DNA of 64,000 nucleotides from CAWBKV01 sp041946675 (lineage in GTDB: Archaea; Halobacteriota; Methanosarcinia; Methanotrichales; Methanotrichaceae): assembly GCA_041946675.1 (NCBI GenBank), contig JBHGAU010000005.1, forward strand, positions 1-64,000. Reading direction: 5' to 3'. The position numbers and the translations under genes are program-made. This document shows positions 1-8,685 of this stretch, in pieces. Each line of letters begins with the position of its first letter. The stretch's first letter is position 1. The notes under the pieces were generated by a model. It was not told the DNA's origin. It saw nothing but the letters and a program-made list of their open reading frames with translations, and did no database searches.

Positions 1-51
1 TCCTCGAGGGTTTGGGACTCTTGGACCGCGGTTCGAATCCGCGCTGTCCCA
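1..51 (+). tRNA. tRNA-Pro (anticodon TGG), 3' part, cut by the window edge
   Basis: The first 51 bases fold as the 3' part of a tRNA. An anticodon stem (6-10 with 18-22) closes the seven-base loop TTTGGGA, which places TGG at 34-36. The T arm is CGCGG-TTCGAAT-CCGCG at 27-43, followed by the acceptor strand CTGTCCC (44-50) and discriminator A51. The CCA end is not encoded. The D arm and 5' acceptor strand lie outside the window, so the anticodon call rests on the visible arm only. Confidence 0.82.
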
Positions 52-78
52 CTTTAATTAAACAAATCCAAATAACAT

Positions 79-1071
79 TTATATTATCACAGTCTCTTTG
101 CAGCACCGACACCCTGCCTGGAGTTCAGTGATCCTGGCACCAGGAAAGTGGTCGATCAGGCAAAGATCCGCAGGCTCCACCCTGGAAAACAAGCGACTTA
201 GATCTCCATGATATACTTCGATCTCACATGCTCCAGTTGCCCTGCAAGCAAGCACTGGCTTTTTGCCCAAGGCATCAGATGAGATTTCAGGATACTCTAT
301 TTCATCGATCCCTAAGAGTCCCCTATTCACTTCCAGATTGAGCATAGTATTTTCGACTGCAGGAAGCCAGATATCATTCAGCACGACACGCTTAGCGCCA
401 GCAAGGATACACATCAATCCAAGGGAGCCTGGACCGCACAGGCCATCAACAATATCTTTTCCTGCAATGGGAAGACCCTCGATGATCTTCATCTTCGGCG
501 CACTTTGTCTTGGAAACTCAATATGCACCTTGGCCTGACTTTTATAGATCACAAGCTCGCCAAATATGCTCTGGATTACGTCTGCGCGCATATCGCATCC
601 CGCCAGAAGCTCATTCTCGACTGGCTTTTTCTTTGAATCGAAGACGCCCGCTACGCCTTTGCTCAGTATTACCCCTTTGATCTCAGGAATGCTACGAACT
701 ATATTCTCTGCTGCATCTTTGTTGAGCTTCTCACCGATTATCACCAGAGTACCAGGGCCGAGGCGCGGAGGATAGGCCAGAGGATAGCCGATGCTTATCA
801 ACGGAGAGCCCACACTTTTCAGTGTATCCTTCTCGTCGCGCAGTCCCTCATCCTTCAGAGTATGAAGAGCATCCAGCATAACGGCATCCAGCGGCGCCTT
901 TCCGCATGAATTGCACCTTGTAATCTTGGATGGCAAATCCTTCAGTGAACTGCCTTTATCCAGATTTGGTTCAGGCGTGCAGCCAGAGCATGCCATATAC
1001 ATGCCGTCTATCTTTGCCAGTATCTCTTCTGCAGGCTTGATGCAAGCCGTTCCGCAGCGGGGGCACTTCAT
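79..1071 (-). CDS. Zinc-ribbon, SAM-methyltransferase-like protein (Trm5/Met-10-like core)
   Basis: This 330-residue protein begins with a CxxC zinc knuckle (MKCPRCGT), followed by a CSGC and then a CNSC pair within the first 60 residues, so the N-terminus probably binds zinc. The C-terminal half has a class I methyltransferase signature: VDGLCGPGSLGLMCILAGA resembles motif I and is followed by VVLNDIWLPAVENTMLNLEVN, as in the Trm5/Met-10 family, where the acidic/asparagine turn holds SAM and the next segment starts the substrate domain. No substrate can be read from sequence; RNA is the usual target of this fold. It is divergent from aclB, with about 120 bp between starts. I recognise it only as a methanogen-type conserved protein. 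ATG start with no close upstream alternative. Confidence 0.6.
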   Translation of the reverse strand: MKCPRCGTACIKPAEEILAKIDGMYMACSGCTPEPNLDKGSSLKDLPSKITRCNSCGKAPLDAVMLDALHTLKDEGLRDEKDTLKSVGSPLISIGYPLAYPPRLGPGTLVIIGEKLNKDAAENIVRSIPEIKGVILSKGVAGVFDSKKKPVENELLAGCDMRADVIQSIFGELVIYKSQAKVHIEFPRQSAPKMKIIEGLPIAGKDIVDGLCGPGSLGLMCILAGAKRVVLNDIWLPAVENTMLNLEVNRGLLGIDEIEYPEISSDALGKKPVLACRATGACEIEVYHGDLSRLFSRVEPADLCLIDHFPGARITELQAGCRCCKETVII

Positions 1072-1192
1072 GATCTGTTTTCAGGGTGCTCAGGGAATAT
1101 TTCAGCCTTTCCTGAGAGATATTCATAGGGATTATTCCCTAGAAAGGTTTGTAAACAAGGAGCGCATTAAGGCGGCGAAGGTGGTTTTGGAC

Positions 1193-2455
1193 ATGGCACA
1201 GAGAGGCATAAGGGAATATGATGGAAAGCGTATGCTGGCCAAGTACCTTCCTGAATATCTAAGCGATCTCTCTTATAAAGGGCAGCTTATTCTGGTAAGT
1301 CCGGAGACTGATATAGACAATCTTCCTGCTGATAATCCCTGGCTGAAGACTGAGAAGCTTGTTGTTAAGCCGGATCAGCTCTTTGGAAAAAGGGGCAAGC
1401 ACGGCCTTGTACTTCTGGACGCATCTTGGGATGCCGCATTGACCTACCTCAAGAAGAACATGGATGCCCTTGTCACCGTGGGAGGAATCGAAGGCAGGCT
1501 GACCCACTTCCTGATAGAGCCCTTTATACCTCATAAGGACGAGTTCTACATCGCGATAAGTTCAGATTATGATGGCGATAACATCTATTTTTCGACATCA
1601 GGCGGCATCAGCGTCGAAGAGAACTGGGATAAGGTTGTGCAGATCCACGTTGATATCCTTGAAGGAATCGATGGAGTGGATATAAAATCCGAGATGCCCG
1701 GAGAATTGAATGAAAATAGCGATCAAATTGTCAAATTTATTAAAGCCCTTTACAGGTTTTATTCCGAATCGGGCTTTGCATATCTTGAGATCAATCCCTT
1801 TACGATCTCCAAAGGCAGCATCATTCCACTGGACCTTGTAGCCAAAATGGATGATACAGAGGAGTATTGGCAGAGGAAGAGATGGGAGGGGCTCGTATTC
1901 CCTGACCCTTTCGGCAGGACGCTTATAGCGGAAGAGCTGTACATCAAAGATCTGGATTCAAAGACGGGAGCCTCATTAAAGCTTACAATCCTGAATCCAA
2001 AAGGGCGCATCTGGACGATGGTTGCAGGCGGCGGCGCGAGCGTGATCTACGCGGATACAATCTGCGATCTGGGATTTGCGAAAGAGCTATCAAACTACGG
2101 AGAATATAGCGGCGACCCCAACACAGAGGAAACCTATCACTACACCAGAACTATTCTCGACCTCATGACACGCGACAAGGACCCCAGAGGAAAGATACTG
2201 CTAATAGGAGGCGCAATCGCCAACTTCACAGATGTCGCAAACACATTCAAGGGCGTTGTTATGGCTCTTGAGGAGTATCAAGACAGGCTTCGCCAGGCAG
2301 GAGTTAAGATTTATGTCCGTCGCGGTGGTCCGAACTACGAGGTCGGACTCAAGCTTATGCGAGATCTGGGCGGAAGATTGGGCGTTCCTATCGAAGTATA
2401 CGGACCTGAGACACATATGACCAGAATTGTTCCTATGGCCCTGGGAGGTGCGTAG
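1193..2455 (+). CDS. aclB: ATP-citrate lyase, small (ATP-grasp/citrate-binding) subunit
   Basis: This 420-residue protein matches the N-terminal third of animal ATP-citrate lyase and bacterial AclB. Recognisable segments are NPWLKTEKLVVKPDQLFGKR (ATP-grasp), FLIEPFIPH, YLEINPF, and near the C-terminus NPKGRIWTMVAGGGAS and RRGGPNYEVGL, which bind citrate and the succinyl-CoA-synthetase-like core. With AclA it cleaves citrate plus CoA and ATP into acetyl-CoA and oxaloacetate in the cytoplasm, and the reaction is reversible in principle. The open frame extends back to 911, but that extension is antisense to the preceding gene and lacks family similarity. The ATG at 1193 follows AGGTGG and gives the family length. 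It is transcribed with aclA, two bases apart. Confidence 0.9.
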   Translation: MAQRGIREYDGKRMLAKYLPEYLSDLSYKGQLILVSPETDIDNLPADNPWLKTEKLVVKPDQLFGKRGKHGLVLLDASWDAALTYLKKNMDALVTVGGIEGRLTHFLIEPFIPHKDEFYIAISSDYDGDNIYFSTSGGISVEENWDKVVQIHVDILEGIDGVDIKSEMPGELNENSDQIVKFIKALYRFYSESGFAYLEINPFTISKGSIIPLDLVAKMDDTEEYWQRKRWEGLVFPDPFGRTLIAEELYIKDLDSKTGASLKLTILNPKGRIWTMVAGGGASVIYADTICDLGFAKELSNYGEYSGDPNTEETYHYTRTILDLMTRDKDPRGKILLIGGAIANFTDVANTFKGVVMALEEYQDRLRQAGVKIYVRRGGPNYEVGLKLMRDLGGRLGVPIEVYGPETHMTRIVPMALGGA

Positions 2456-2457
2456 CA

Positions 2458-4362
2458 ATGATGGCATCAACAACCATAAAGCCTTCAGCTACACAATCTG
2501 CTACTGCCAAGAAAGATTATGCTCTATTTAATAGAAATACGACGGCCTTTGTCTATGGCTATCAGACGAATGCCATTCAGAGAATGCTGGACTTCGATTA
2601 TATATGCAAGCGCGAGAGGCCGAGCATTGCTGCGATAATAAACCCGAGCCGTGGAGGTATACATAAAGCATTCTGGGGGACAAAGGAGATCATTTTGCCA
2701 ATGTTTAAGACCGTCCAGGAGGCAGCAAAGGCATATCCTGAGGCGGATGTTATGGTCAACTTTGCCTCACACCGCTCGGCCTTCGAGACCACAATGGAGG
2801 CACTTGAGCAGCCTACAATTCGCACAGTCGCAGTCATTGCAGAGGGTGTTCCTGAGAGACAGGCAAGGATAATGTCCGCCACTGCACGAAAGCTTAACAA
2901 GTTCATAATCGGGCCTGCTACAGTTGGCGGAATGCTTGCCGGAGCCTTCAGGATAGGGAACACTGCAGGAACCATTGAGAATATTATTGCTTCCAAGCTT
3001 TACCGTCCGGGATGCGTGGGTTTTGTCTCCAAGTCCGGCGGAATGCTTAACGAGGCTTTCAATATAATCTCCCGCAACTCGAATGGAATCTACGAAGGAA
3101 TAGCCATTGGCGGCGATCGCTATCCGGGCTCGACGATGCTCGATCATATAATGCGCTATGAAGCGAATCCCGAGATCAAGATGATCGCTTGCCTTGGCGA
3201 ACTTGGCGGCGAGGATGAATACAGGATTATAAAAGCACTCTCGGCAGGAAAGATCACAAAGCCGCTTGTTGCTTGGGTTACAGGAACCTGCGGGCCGGTT
3301 CTGCCGTCAAGCGTTCAGTTTGGACATGCAGGTGCAAAGGCTGATACTCAGAAGGAGACGGCTCAGGCGAAGAACGATGCATTCCGGAAAGCTGGAGCCT
3401 ATGTGCCCAAATCATTCGATGATTACGGCGAAACAGTAAAGCAGGTCTATGAGATGCTCAAGTCCCAGGGCAAAACCGCCGATATTGTCGAACCCGAGGT
3501 GCCGCGACTGCCAGCAGACTATAGCAAGGCTCTGTCATCAGGCATGATCAGGAAGCCTACCACATTCATCTGTACGATCTCCGACGATAGCGGTGAAGAG
3601 CTGCTATATGCAGGCAAGCCCATAACGGACGTTCTAGAGCAGAAGATGGGCATTGGAGGAGTGATCGGACTTCTCTGGTTCAAGAAGGATCTGCCGGATT
3701 ATGCGAAGAGGTTCATTGAGCTTGTAATCCAGATCACTGCAGATCACGGCCCTGCTGTTTCAGGAGCCCATAATGCAATTGTGGCATCCTGTGCAGGCAA
3801 GGACCTCATCTCATCTCTATGCAGCGGCCTTCTAACAATAGGCCCGCGGTTTGGCGGAGCTATTGATGATGCCGCCAGAGAGTTCAAACGTGCAAAGGAG
3901 GCAGGGCTTACTCCTGAGCAGTTCGTGACTGATATGAAGAAGAAGGGCATTAATATTCCAGGAATAGGCCATAGAATCAAGAGCGTCAAGAATCCTGATA
4001 AGCGTGTCACGCTCCTGATAGACTTTGCGAGGAAGAACTTCGCAAAGACTGAGCTGCTGGACTACGCCTTGGAGGTAGAGAAGCTCACGACTGCAAAGAA
4101 GGGCAACCTGATTCTGAACGTGGACGGCTGCATAGGAATCCTCTTTCTGGATCTGATGAACTCATGCGGAGCGTTCTCAAAAGAGGAGATAGATGAGGTT
4201 GTCAAGCTCGGCTACCTGAACGGCATGTTCGCTCTGGGCAGAAGCATCGGTCTGATAGGGCACATCATCGATCAGAAGCGGCTTGGATCAAGGCTTTATA
4301 GGCATCCCACGGAGGATATTGCATACATGCTGCCCTCTGAGGATGATATAAGGTGCAACTAG
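2458..4362 (+). CDS. aclA: ATP-citrate lyase, large subunit (CoA-ligase plus citrate-synthase-like domain)
   Basis: This 634-residue protein corresponds to the C-terminal two thirds of animal ACLY and to bacterial AclA. A CoA-binding and ligase region (about 25-340) contains SVQFGHAGA with the phosphorylated catalytic histidine at His290. The citrate-synthase-like region (about 370-634) has TADHGPAVSGAHN, SGLLTIGPRFGGAIDDAA and the GIGHR motif, all as in functional lyases. The start follows GGGAGGTG directly after the aclB stop. The subunit forms a heteromer with AclB. Because every catalytic segment is present, the enzyme should be active. In an acetoclastic methanogen it would either make cytosolic acetyl-CoA from citrate or, more usefully for 2-oxoglutarate synthesis, run towards citrate; direction cannot be told from sequence. 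Confidence 0.92.
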   Translation: MMASTTIKPSATQSATAKKDYALFNRNTTAFVYGYQTNAIQRMLDFDYICKRERPSIAAIINPSRGGIHKAFWGTKEIILPMFKTVQEAAKAYPEADVMVNFASHRSAFETTMEALEQPTIRTVAVIAEGVPERQARIMSATARKLNKFIIGPATVGGMLAGAFRIGNTAGTIENIIASKLYRPGCVGFVSKSGGMLNEAFNIISRNSNGIYEGIAIGGDRYPGSTMLDHIMRYEANPEIKMIACLGELGGEDEYRIIKALSAGKITKPLVAWVTGTCGPVLPSSVQFGHAGAKADTQKETAQAKNDAFRKAGAYVPKSFDDYGETVKQVYEMLKSQGKTADIVEPEVPRLPADYSKALSSGMIRKPTTFICTISDDSGEELLYAGKPITDVLEQKMGIGGVIGLLWFKKDLPDYAKRFIELVIQITADHGPAVSGAHNAIVASCAGKDLISSLCSGLLTIGPRFGGAIDDAAREFKRAKEAGLTPEQFVTDMKKKGINIPGIGHRIKSVKNPDKRVTLLIDFARKNFAKTELLDYALEVEKLTTAKKGNLILNVDGCIGILFLDLMNSCGAFSKEEIDEVVKLGYLNGMFALGRSIGLIGHIIDQKRLGSRLYRHPTEDIAYMLPSEDDIRCN

Positions 4363-4381
4363 AAGGCTAGAAGGGTAAGAT

Positions 4382-5620
4382 TTGCCTACAATCAGCCAGA
4401 AGATACTCACGCGTGCATCGGATTCGAAAGAGATGGTTGAGCCGGGAGAGATCATCGAGGCCGGCATAGATTATGCCATGTCTCATGACGGCACTTCGGT
4501 CCTCGCCATCAAAGCATTCAAGGAGATGGGATCAAGAAAGGTATGGGATCCTGAGAGGATCATCATACCCTTTGATCACATCGTTCCAGCGAACAATGAG
4601 ATTGCGGCCACACTCCAAAAAGAAGTTCGGGCATGGGCACATGAGCAGAGTATAACCAACTTTTTTGATTGCGGCTCTGGCGTATGCCACCAGGTGTTGC
4701 CCGAGCAGGGATTTGCGCTTCCCGGGCTGCTACTAATAGGAGCCGATTCTCATTCTTGCACATACGGGGCCTTCGGCGCCTTTGCAACAGGCGTCGGCGC
4801 AACTGATATGGCAGAGATCTACTCACGCGGGAGGCTGTGGCTGAAGGTTCCTGAAACAATAGCGATTAAAGTAACTGGTAAACTCAAGCCGTTCGTCTCT
4901 GCCAAAGATATTGCCCTAATGGTTATTGGAATGCTGGGCGCAGACGGTGCTACCTACAAGGCTGTTGAATATATCGGCAGTACGATTGAGGATCTGAGCA
5001 TCTCTGGAAGAATGACCATCTGCAACCTGGGCGTGGAGATGGGAGCCAAGGCTGCGATTGTTCCTCCCGATGAAAAGACTGATAGCTTTTTGCGAAGGAG
5101 GGCAAGAAGAGATTATGCTCATGTATATTCCGACCCCGGCTCATATGACGAAGAGATCGAGTTCGATGTGAGCGAGCTTGAGCCTCAGGTGGCTGCGCCT
5201 TACCGGGTGGATAATGTGCATCCCGTCTCAGATTTCGAGGGCAAAGAGATCGATCAGGTTTTCATAGGAACCTGCACCAATGGAAGACTTGAGGATCTCG
5301 AAATTGCAGCGAAAATAATTGGGGACAGGAAGGTTAAGGCGCGAACTTTAATTATACCTGCATCGCGCCAGGTACTGCTCGATGCACTGAAGGCAGGAAT
5401 CATTGAGACCCTGATAAAGGCCGGTGCCGTTATTGCGCCTCCAGGCTGCGGCCCCTGCCTTGGGGCTCATATGGGCGTTCTTGGAGATGAAGAGATCTGC
5501 CTGTCAACATCCAACCGCAACTTCCCGGGACGAATGGGTAAAGGCGGGTTCATTTATCTGGCGTCGCCTGCAACTGCTGCAGCTTCAGCTGTGGGCGGAT
5601 GCATAACATCGCCTGAGTAG
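4382..5620 (+). CDS. Aconitase-family large subunit (LeuC/HacA type)
   Basis: This 412-residue protein is a 3-isopropylmalate dehydratase/homoaconitase-type large subunit. It has IIPFDHIVPAN, GADSHSCTYGAFGAFATGVG, and the three [4Fe-4S] ligands: Cys in DSHSC, Cys in FIGTCTNGR, and the PPGCGPCLGAHMG pair. Such subunits need a separate small (LeuD/HacB) swivelling subunit, which is not encoded nearby. It starts at TTG 19 bp after aclA, behind AGAAGGGTAAGA, so it is probably co-transcribed with the citrate lyase genes. That context favours a citrate/isocitrate or homocitrate role over leucine synthesis, but the family members are too alike to fix the substrate by eye. Specificity is known to be set largely by the small subunit. 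Confidence 0.85.
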   Translation: MPTISQKILTRASDSKEMVEPGEIIEAGIDYAMSHDGTSVLAIKAFKEMGSRKVWDPERIIIPFDHIVPANNEIAATLQKEVRAWAHEQSITNFFDCGSGVCHQVLPEQGFALPGLLLIGADSHSCTYGAFGAFATGVGATDMAEIYSRGRLWLKVPETIAIKVTGKLKPFVSAKDIALMVIGMLGADGATYKAVEYIGSTIEDLSISGRMTICNLGVEMGAKAAIVPPDEKTDSFLRRRARRDYAHVYSDPGSYDEEIEFDVSELEPQVAAPYRVDNVHPVSDFEGKEIDQVFIGTCTNGRLEDLEIAAKIIGDRKVKARTLIIPASRQVLLDALKAGIIETLIKAGAVIAPPGCGPCLGAHMGVLGDEEICLSTSNRNFPGRMGKGGFIYLASPATAAASAVGGCITSPE

Positions 5621-5848
5621 TTTGACCGAGTAATACCTTTTAATGAGACAACAGTTCATTTTATTCCCTTCAAACTTACAGCCCACGCTTCCAGAACATT
5701 TCCCCAGCTAGGGGTTAGGGACAACCTGCACAGTGAATGCGTGCGCTATAAACGAGCCTCGAAACTTAAATTTATTAAGCAAGTTGTTGGAAGGTAAAGC
5801 AGTGCTAAAGATTAAGGGCTAAAACTGAGATGGCGCCTGCTTAAGCGC

Positions 5849-6043
5849 CTATAGATAGCGCCTGAGCAGCATATAGATCACAAAGACCGTCGCCCCAAAG
5901 AGGGCCAGCTTAACCAGAAGCCAGAATGAACTCCAGAGCACAAGAGCTGCCAGTACGGCCAGCAGTATAAGCACTAGGTTCTTCTCGCGGTTCACTTCAG
6001 GCTCATTAATATTGAATATCCGCCTATGCATATAGCCATCCAT
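5849..6043 (-). CDS. Small two-helix membrane protein, function unknown
   Basis: This 64-residue protein has a polar N-terminus (HRRIFNINEPEVNREKN), then one or two closely spaced hydrophobic helices (LVLILLAVLAALVLW and LLVKLALFGATVFVIYMLL) and a basic RRYL tail. The compact helical hairpin is typical of small archaeal inner-membrane proteins. A second in-frame ATG at 6031 gives 60 residues and is an equally good start. A short GC-rich inverted repeat (GGCGC/GCGCC near 5834-5850) lies at its 3' end. It stands alone, convergent with the aconitase-family gene and divergent from tyrS. I do not recognise a family. Confidence 0.55.
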   Translation of the reverse strand: MDGYMHRRIFNINEPEVNREKNLVLILLAVLAALVLWSSFWLLVKLALFGATVFVIYMLLRRYL

Positions 6044-6186
6044 TTAATCAGACGGTTTTTAATCTTTTCCGTATATCTCCTCAATTCCTTGATTCGACAG
6101 GGTATTAAATGAAAATTAGAGTATAAACGAAAGGTAACCAAAAGCGTTATACCTCTACATTCCTCTTCAGGGGTGGTGAACATTTT

Positions 6187-7149
6187 TTGGACAGGCTAGA
6201 GCTGGTAACAAGGAACACCGAAGAGATAGTTACGTTTGAGGAACTCAAGGCACTGATGGAGAACAAGCAGCGGCCTCGTGCCTATGTGGGCTACGAGACC
6301 TCTGGGAAGGTTCATCTGGGGCATATGCTCACTGCAAACAAGCTTTTGGACCTGCAAAATGCGGGCTTCGATATTGTCGTTCTTCTTGCAGATCTGCACG
6401 CATTTCTCAACGAGAAGGGAACTCTTGAGGAGGTGCGCAAGATTGCAGACTACAACAGGGATTGCTTTATCGCCCTGGGGCTAGATCCCGAAAAGACAGA
6501 GTTCGTCTATGGAACTGAGTATCAACTCAAGCCGGAGTACATGCTCAAGATCCTGAGAATGGCAAGGAACACGACACTCAACCGTGCAAGGCGGAGCATG
6601 GATGAGGTTTCGCGAAATGCCGAGAACCCAATGGTCTCACAGATGATCTACCCATTGATGCAGGCAGTTGATATCGCCGATCTGCATATCGATCTTGCCG
6701 TAGGCGGCATAGACCAGAGGAAGATCCATATGCTGGCGCGCGAAGAGCTGCCGCGCCTGGGGCTGCCCGCGCCTGTGTGCATGCACACGCCCCTGATTCC
6801 AGGATTGAACGGCGAGAAGATGTCCTCATCGAAGGGGAACAACATTGCAGTCGATGAGCCTGCCGAAGATGTCCGAAAGAAGATCATGGCTGCATTCTGC
6901 CCGGCCGGTCAAGTGGAGAACAATCCAATACTCGCGATATTCAAGTACCACATATTCCCAAGGGTTGGGCCTATTACTGTCAAGAGGCCTGCCAAGTTCG
7001 GCGGCGACGTAACATACGAGAAGTATGAGAATCTTGAGGCAGCCTTCGTATCGGGGATGATGCATCCGCAGGACCTCAAGAAGGCATGTGCTGAGTATAT
7101 GATTGAGATACTGAGGCCGGTGAGAGAGAAGATGGGCTCAAATCCATAG
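6187..7149 (+). CDS. tyrS: Tyrosyl-tRNA synthetase, archaeal type
   Basis: This 320-residue class I synthetase charges tRNA-Tyr. The HLGH (HIGH-type) motif is at residues 43-46 after YVGYETSG, and the catalytic loop KMSSS is at 211-215 after LIPGLNGE. The segment QMIYPLMQAVDIADLHIDLAVGGIDQRK is the tyrosine/tRNA-pairing region typical of archaeal and eukaryotic TyrRS. Length agrees with archaeal enzymes, which lack the bacterial S4 domain. The start is TTG behind GGGGTGGTGA, and no ATG upstream fits. It is monocistronic. Confidence 0.95.
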   Translation: MDRLELVTRNTEEIVTFEELKALMENKQRPRAYVGYETSGKVHLGHMLTANKLLDLQNAGFDIVVLLADLHAFLNEKGTLEEVRKIADYNRDCFIALGLDPEKTEFVYGTEYQLKPEYMLKILRMARNTTLNRARRSMDEVSRNAENPMVSQMIYPLMQAVDIADLHIDLAVGGIDQRKIHMLAREELPRLGLPAPVCMHTPLIPGLNGEKMSSSKGNNIAVDEPAEDVRKKIMAAFCPAGQVENNPILAIFKYHIFPRVGPITVKRPAKFGGDVTYEKYENLEAAFVSGMMHPQDLKKACAEYMIEILRPVREKMGSNP

Positions 7150-7328
7150 AGGAGATATCGATATGCTCTTACCTCTGGAGGTCAACTGATTGTTTGGCAA
7201 TCGTTTTGAAGGGCGTTGAACTGTATTTGGAATTCCACAAACCATCGCAGAAATAACAGTAATTAGGTTTTAAGGCCGAAACTTATTAGCCTCATGGAAT
7301 TGTTTTGGACTGAGACCTTATTTCATCC

Positions 7329-7892
7329 TCAATCGAAGATGAGAAGGCCTGCGGCTTTGCCGGCAATGGATTCCAGTATAATGCCCTTACCAGCATATTC
7401 CAGGCTCGCTGCCATCTCTTCGACATCCTTTGAGATCAGAACTCTAAGATCCTTCAGGGTGTTTGGACGTCCCAGGAACACTTCCAATCCTTTGACTCTG
7501 GCCTTGATGCACGCTCCAGAGAGTGCCTGGAAGCCTTCAGGGTTCCATCGATCGCGATTCTCTCTCCGGATCGTACCAGCAGTAAATCGCAGTTTCGATC
7601 TTCCCTAGACATACCTCCAAATCGCTTCCACTGCGCCGCACAGTGGCCCAATCGGGTAGCAGCTTGGCTAGAGACTTCAAGGACTGCAGAATATTCGCCA
7701 ATGGCAATATGCAGCCATTGTGGCTATGGAAGCGGAAACGTCTGCCGTGAAGCCATGCTTGCAGACGCCCTGCAGAGCCGACCACCAGGTATAGCCGGAA
7801 CCGATGAGAGCAGACGCAAGGTATAGACCGATGACCGGCTTATCAAAACCACCATTAGGATTTAGTAAAATTTCTAATAATATTTGAATCAC
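7329..7892 (-). pseudogene. Remnant of a heavy-metal P1B-type ATPase (copy 1)
   Basis: Reading the minus strand across frames gives ordered pieces of a P1B-ATPase. First is a membrane segment, LYLASALIGSGYTWWSALQG, with FTADVSASIATMAA; then SLKSLAKLLPDWATVRRSG; then the actuator edge LVRSGERIAIDG. After a deletion and frameshift comes the nucleotide-binding piece EVFLGRPNTLKDLRVLISKD ending AGLLIFD and a stop. The CPC helix, DKTGT phosphorylation site and GDGxND hinge are all missing, so it cannot pump. The same pieces recur, better preserved, in the second wreck at 10362-11556, which shows that both descend from one ATPase family distinct from the intact pump further right. At least three frame changes are needed. 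Confidence 0.8.
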
Positions 7893-7955
7893 TTACAAGT
7901 ATACCTAATATCAAAAGTGTTCTTGAAAACGTACAACTTGCGGAGGATAAATCAA

Positions 7956-8303
7956 ATGGTTATCGGGATAACAATGCTAAAGGTCGTGCCGGGCCGAGAG
8001 ATAGCCTGCTATGATACCTTGAGGCATCTCGTGGGCATAAAAAAGGTTTACCATCTATTCGGTGAATTTGATTTCTTTTTGATACTGGATGCTGTGGACA
8101 AAAAGGAGCTGGTCCTTCTATTAGAAGACATCCGTGGCCAGAAATATGTCCTTGATACATGGTCACTTCTAGTCTCCGATTATGAGAACCATCCAACTGC
8201 CGGGCAGTCATTCTCGGCTGCGCGAAATCCATTCTGCCAGGAAATGGTGGATGCAGTAAATGCTACAGCTGTAAATAATCCTATTGCAATTCAACTACTC
8301 TGA
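7956..8303 (+). CDS. Stand-alone Lrp/AsnC-type RAM domain protein
   Basis: This 115-residue protein has the beta-alpha-beta-beta-alpha-beta pattern of the Lrp effector (RAM/ActD) domain: MVIGITMLKVVPGREIACYD, then GIKKVYHLFGEFDFFLILDA and the helix LVLLLEDIRG, but no helix-turn-helix. Such proteins bind small molecules or partner with DNA-binding paralogues. The start is the ATG at 7956 preceded by GGAGG at 7942-7946; the frame is open further 5' but without an SD. It stands just downstream of the first decayed ATPase and just upstream of operator-like site A. A shorter relative is at 59779-60012. Its link to the metal genes is only positional. Confidence 0.7.
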   Translation: MVIGITMLKVVPGREIACYDTLRHLVGIKKVYHLFGEFDFFLILDAVDKKELVLLLEDIRGQKYVLDTWSLLVSDYENHPTAGQSFSAARNPFCQEMVDAVNATAVNNPIAIQLL

Positions 8304-8475
8304 TAAAACCGATTTTATTTAGGGATGATGATATTACCACCTAAAGAGCTATTGGATCATATCAGAGAGTGAATATGAAGGGTACGGCTGACCATCGGGA
8401 TCCCTTCTCGTTTCCCAAGTGTTGCAATCGGCTGTTGACAAGACTGTCCTGTCCCATCAGCAGGGTCAGAGCACG
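8300..8475 (+). repeat. Promoter/leader cassette, copy A of three
   Basis: This segment aligns by eye with 14540-14760 and 16100-16245. Shared parts in order are an inverted repeat TTTAGG-N16-CCTAAA, a TATA-like stretch (ATCATATCAGAG here), ATATGAAGGGTACGGCTGACC, and TGCAATCGGCTGTTGACA. A stem CTGTCCC/GGGTCAG (8449-8469, one mismatch) sits where copy B has a different but longer stem. No open frame is conserved between copies, so the family is a non-coding promoter and leader rather than a gene. The next plus-strand gene, flavodoxin, starts 210 bp further on. Confidence 0.6.
8319..8344. promoter_or_regulatory. Operator-like inverted repeat TTAGG-N16-CCTAA, site A
   Basis: Arms TTTAGG and CCTAAA are perfect six-base complements separated by 16 bp. 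A TATA-like sequence lies about 12-20 bp downstream. It is one of six such sites in the island, all with the same spacing, as expected for a dimeric regulator contacting one face of DNA two turns apart. Confidence 0.6.
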
Positions 8476-8685
8476 CCTCTTCTGATCAATTAGCGGAGAT
8501 TAAGATAAGTGGCTCGAAGACTACGATCGTCTTTACGAAAGAAAAGCCCTGGCAGCCCATCCTTTCTTTGGTCTCTATTTATTTTAGGTTCTTTTTTGAT
8601 TTCCTAGTTTTTTTCAGGCTAATTATTTATTTCCCTAACTATAGCTGTTTCATACAGATAATCCAATATAAACGGAGGATAAAAC

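Noticed and set aside
911..1192. Open frame extending ATP-citrate lyase small subunit by 94 codons
   Set aside because: It is antisense to the zinc-ribbon methyltransferase-like gene, has no similarity to the family and lacks an SD; the ATG at 1193 gives the known length.
7263..7290. TTAGG half-site before the first decayed ATPase
   Set aside because: No CCTAA partner at 16 bp or close to it.
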